Part shown: piece after piece, positions 3,735-5,466 of the stretch | How positions within the stretch are numbered: position 1 is the stretch's first letter | How the letters are laid out: every line of letters begins with the position of its first letter | DNA from: an uncultured Bacilli bacterium | GTDB taxonomy: Bacteria > Bacillota_I > Bacilli_A > RF39 > UBA660 | Length of the DNA: 5,466 bases | Reading direction: 5' to 3' | NCBI GenBank assembly: GCA_934101445.1 | Contig: CAKORQ010000071.1 | Location: 1-5,466 of the forward strand | Translations under genes and position numbers: made by a program | The notes under the pieces: model-generated | What the model was told of the DNA's origin: nothing | Seen by the model: the letters and a program-made list of their open reading frames with translations, nothing else | The model's database searches: none

Positions 3735-5466
3735 AATATTTATTTTCTTTTTAGTGCTGTTTAGTTTTTTAACTAGTTTTATTAGATGTAACTATATTTT
3801 TAAAACCTCAATTTATAATGGTAATGAAGAGTTAATTACTGGAACAATTATTGATTATAAAATGTTAGATACTAAATATAAGATGACTATTTTAACTAAT
3901 AAAGATAATATTTCAGAAAAAGTTATAGCAAGTATTTATCTTAATGATAGTGATTCTAATTTAAGGAAAAAAGTTAGTGATTTTAAAATAGGGGATAGAA
4001 TTATATTAAAGGGTAATTTAAATAAACCCTTAAATAATACTATCCCTAATACTTTTAACTATCAAAAATATTTATATTATCAGAAGATATATTATCTTTT
4101 TACGGTTAAAGAGATTATAAGTATTGAAAATAGTTCTAATTACTTTTATCAATTCCAAGATTTTCTTTATAAAAGATGTGAGATGATTGATGAAAAAGGT
4201 TATTTAACTATGCTTATTTATGGAAAGAAAAATATTGATGCTGATACTTATAGTTATTTGCAAGACCTAGGGGTTGTTCATTTATTTGCTATTTCCGGTT
4301 TACATATAAGTATATTTACGATGATCTTGGAAGTACTTTTAAAAAAGATAAAAAGGGGGCCTCGTAATTTTATTATTATTATCTTTTTAATAATATATGC
4401 ATCTTTACTAGGTTTTCCGGCTAGTGTAGTACGGGCTTTAACGATGTTTATATTTTTAAAGGTCTTTTCTTTTTTAAAAGAAAAATTTAAGATGAGTTTT
4501 AAAACCTATGAAATAATGTTATTAAGTACTAGCATTTTACTTATTATTAATCCTTATTTTCTTTATGATACAGGGTTTTTATATTCTAATCTTTGTACTT
4601 TTGGCCTTGTGTTTTATAATGATAAAACTAAAAATTATCTTTTAAAGTCTTTAAAAACTACTTATATTGCTACTATTTTTTCACTACCTATTACGGTTTG
4701 TCTTAACTATTCTTATAATTTATTAACGCCATTATTCAATATAGTTTTTGTTCCTTTTATTAGTTTTTTATTTTATCCTATCTGTCTTATTACTTTTTTA
4801 TTTCCTTTTTTTCTACCTGTTTTAAAAATATTAATAAAATTGTTAGAATTATTAACGATTGTCTTTACTAAGGTAAGTATAAATATTATTTTGCCTAAAA
4901 TGAGTATTATTGTTATTATTATCTATTATTTAAATATTTTTCTACTATCAAAATATAAAAAAGTATACTATCATTTATTTAATATTTTGTTTCTTCTTAT
5001 TTACCCTTATGGGTATAGTTTAGATAATAGTTTAAATGTATATTATTTAGATGTATCTCAAGGAGATGCAAGTATCTTGATAAGTCCCAAAAAAGAAGTA
5101 ACAATGATTGATACAGGGGGGATAACTAATGATAAAAATTTTTATACGGCTAAAAATATAATTAAGTTTTTACATAGTATTAATATAAAAAAAATCGATA
5201 ATTTAATTATTAGCCATGGGGATTTTGATCATATAGGGAATGCTTTTTATCTTGTAGATAATATTAAGATTAAAAAAGTAATACTTAATTGTGGCGAGGT
5301 TAACGATTTAGAAAATGATTTAATTAAAATATTAACCAAGAATCAAATAAAATATTATACTTGTATTAAAGAATTAAATATAAATGATAATAAATTATCT
5401 TTCTTGCAAACCGGAAAGTATGATAACGAAAATGATAATAGTAATGTTATTTATACGGAGTTAAAC
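3703..5466 (+). CDS. comEC: ComEC/Rec2-family DNA uptake channel, 3' end cut by the window
   Basis: The frame is open from ATG 3703 to the window edge (588 codons, no stop). ComEC is the membrane channel that moves single-stranded DNA into the cytoplasm. Visible parts in order are an N-terminal membrane segment (about 7-28) and an OB-fold-like DUF4131 region (about 43-140) ending in the typical NTFNYQKYL stretch. Next is the Competence domain with many membrane helices (about 175-435), including HLFAISGLHIS (193-203) and GFPASVVRA (237-245). Last is the start of a metallo-beta-lactamase-like domain: YLDVSQGDAS (448-457), IDTGG (469-473) and SHGDFDHIGN (504-513), which keeps the His and Asp of the HxDxDH motif. 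In the family this domain is thought to degrade the non-transported strand. Roughly 100 more residues are expected outside the window. The start is fixed by the ribosome binding site in comEA; the leading Met plus membrane helix fits. Only one N-terminal helix precedes the OB region, fewer than in some relatives. No frameshift is seen, so it appears intact. Confidence 0.95.
   Translation, partial: MQKLKTILPFKIFIFFLVLFSFLTSFIRCNYIFKTSIYNGNEELITGTIIDYKMLDTKYKMTILTNKDNISEKVIASIYLNDSDSNLRKKVSDFKIGDRIILKGNLNKPLNNTIPNTFNYQKYLYYQKIYYLFTVKEIISIENSSNYFYQFQDFLYKRCEMIDEKGYLTMLIYGKKNIDADTYSYLQDLGVVHLFAISGLHISIFTMILEVLLKKIKRGPRNFIIIIFLIIYASLLGFPASVVRALTMFIFLKVFSFLKEKFKMSFKTYEIMLLSTSILLIINPYFLYDTGFLYSNLCTFGLVFYNDKTKNYLLKSLKTTYIATIFSLPITVCLNYSYNLLTPLFNIVFVPFISFLFYPICLITFLFPFFLPVLKILIKLLELLTIVFTKVSINIILPKMSIIVIIIYYLNIFLLSKYKKVYYHLFNILFLLIYPYGYSLDNSLNVYYLDVSQGDASILISPKKEVTMIDTGGITNDKNFYTAKNIIKFLHSINIKKIDNLIISHGDFDHIGNAFYLVDNIKIKKVILNCGEVNDLENDLIKILTKNQIKYYTCIKELNINDNKLSFLQTGKYDNENDNSNVIYTELN

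Noticed and set aside
1..5466. Mycoplasma-type code (TGA read as Trp)
   Set aside because: All Trp codons noted are TGG and no gene needs TGA readthrough.

Overview
This AT-rich window, roughly 70% A+T by eye, looks like ordinary chromosome from a Bacilli-type or Mollicutes-related Firmicute, such as an uncultured gut lineage. The lineage is inferred, not shown. Supporting signs are strong AGGAGG-type ribosome binding sites, a Gram-positive (type 2) peptide deformylase, a YjcZ-like Gly/Tyr-rich membrane microprotein, and a comEA-comEC pair. Tryptophan is encoded by TGG and no gene has an in-frame TGA, so the standard bacterial code applies rather than the Mycoplasma code.

Layout. Bases 1-591 (+) are the 3' end of a secreted or surface beta-helix protein of the Cthe_2159-like carbohydrate-binding family. 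It converges on peptide deformylase (def, complement 665-1219), and a perfect 12-bp hairpin with A and T runs on its two flanks lies between them and can serve both. Upstream of def on the same strand is a 61-residue YjcZ-like membrane microprotein (complement 1398-1583) with its own terminator. A short divergent promoter region (about 1600-1700) separates it from a SEDS-family peptidoglycan polymerase, most like FtsW (1702-2862, +). After a 143-bp spacer comes comEA (3006-3734), whose last 32 bases overlap the start of comEC (3703 to beyond the window end at 5466).

How the genes work together. ComEA (membrane-anchored DNA receptor) and ComEC (membrane channel with a metallo-beta-lactamase-like domain) form the core of a natural-transformation DNA uptake machine. 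They look translationally coupled, and comEB is absent between them. FtsW makes septal peptidoglycan, def removes the formyl group from nascent proteins, and the microprotein is of unknown function. No mobile element, CRISPR array, RNA gene or unknown multi-gene system was seen. The most interesting points are small: a cysteine pair in the predicted outer loop of FtsW, a Tyr in deformylase motif 1, overlapping divergent promoters, the bidirectional terminator, and a possible 25-codon leader ORF that ends inside the comEA ribosome binding site.
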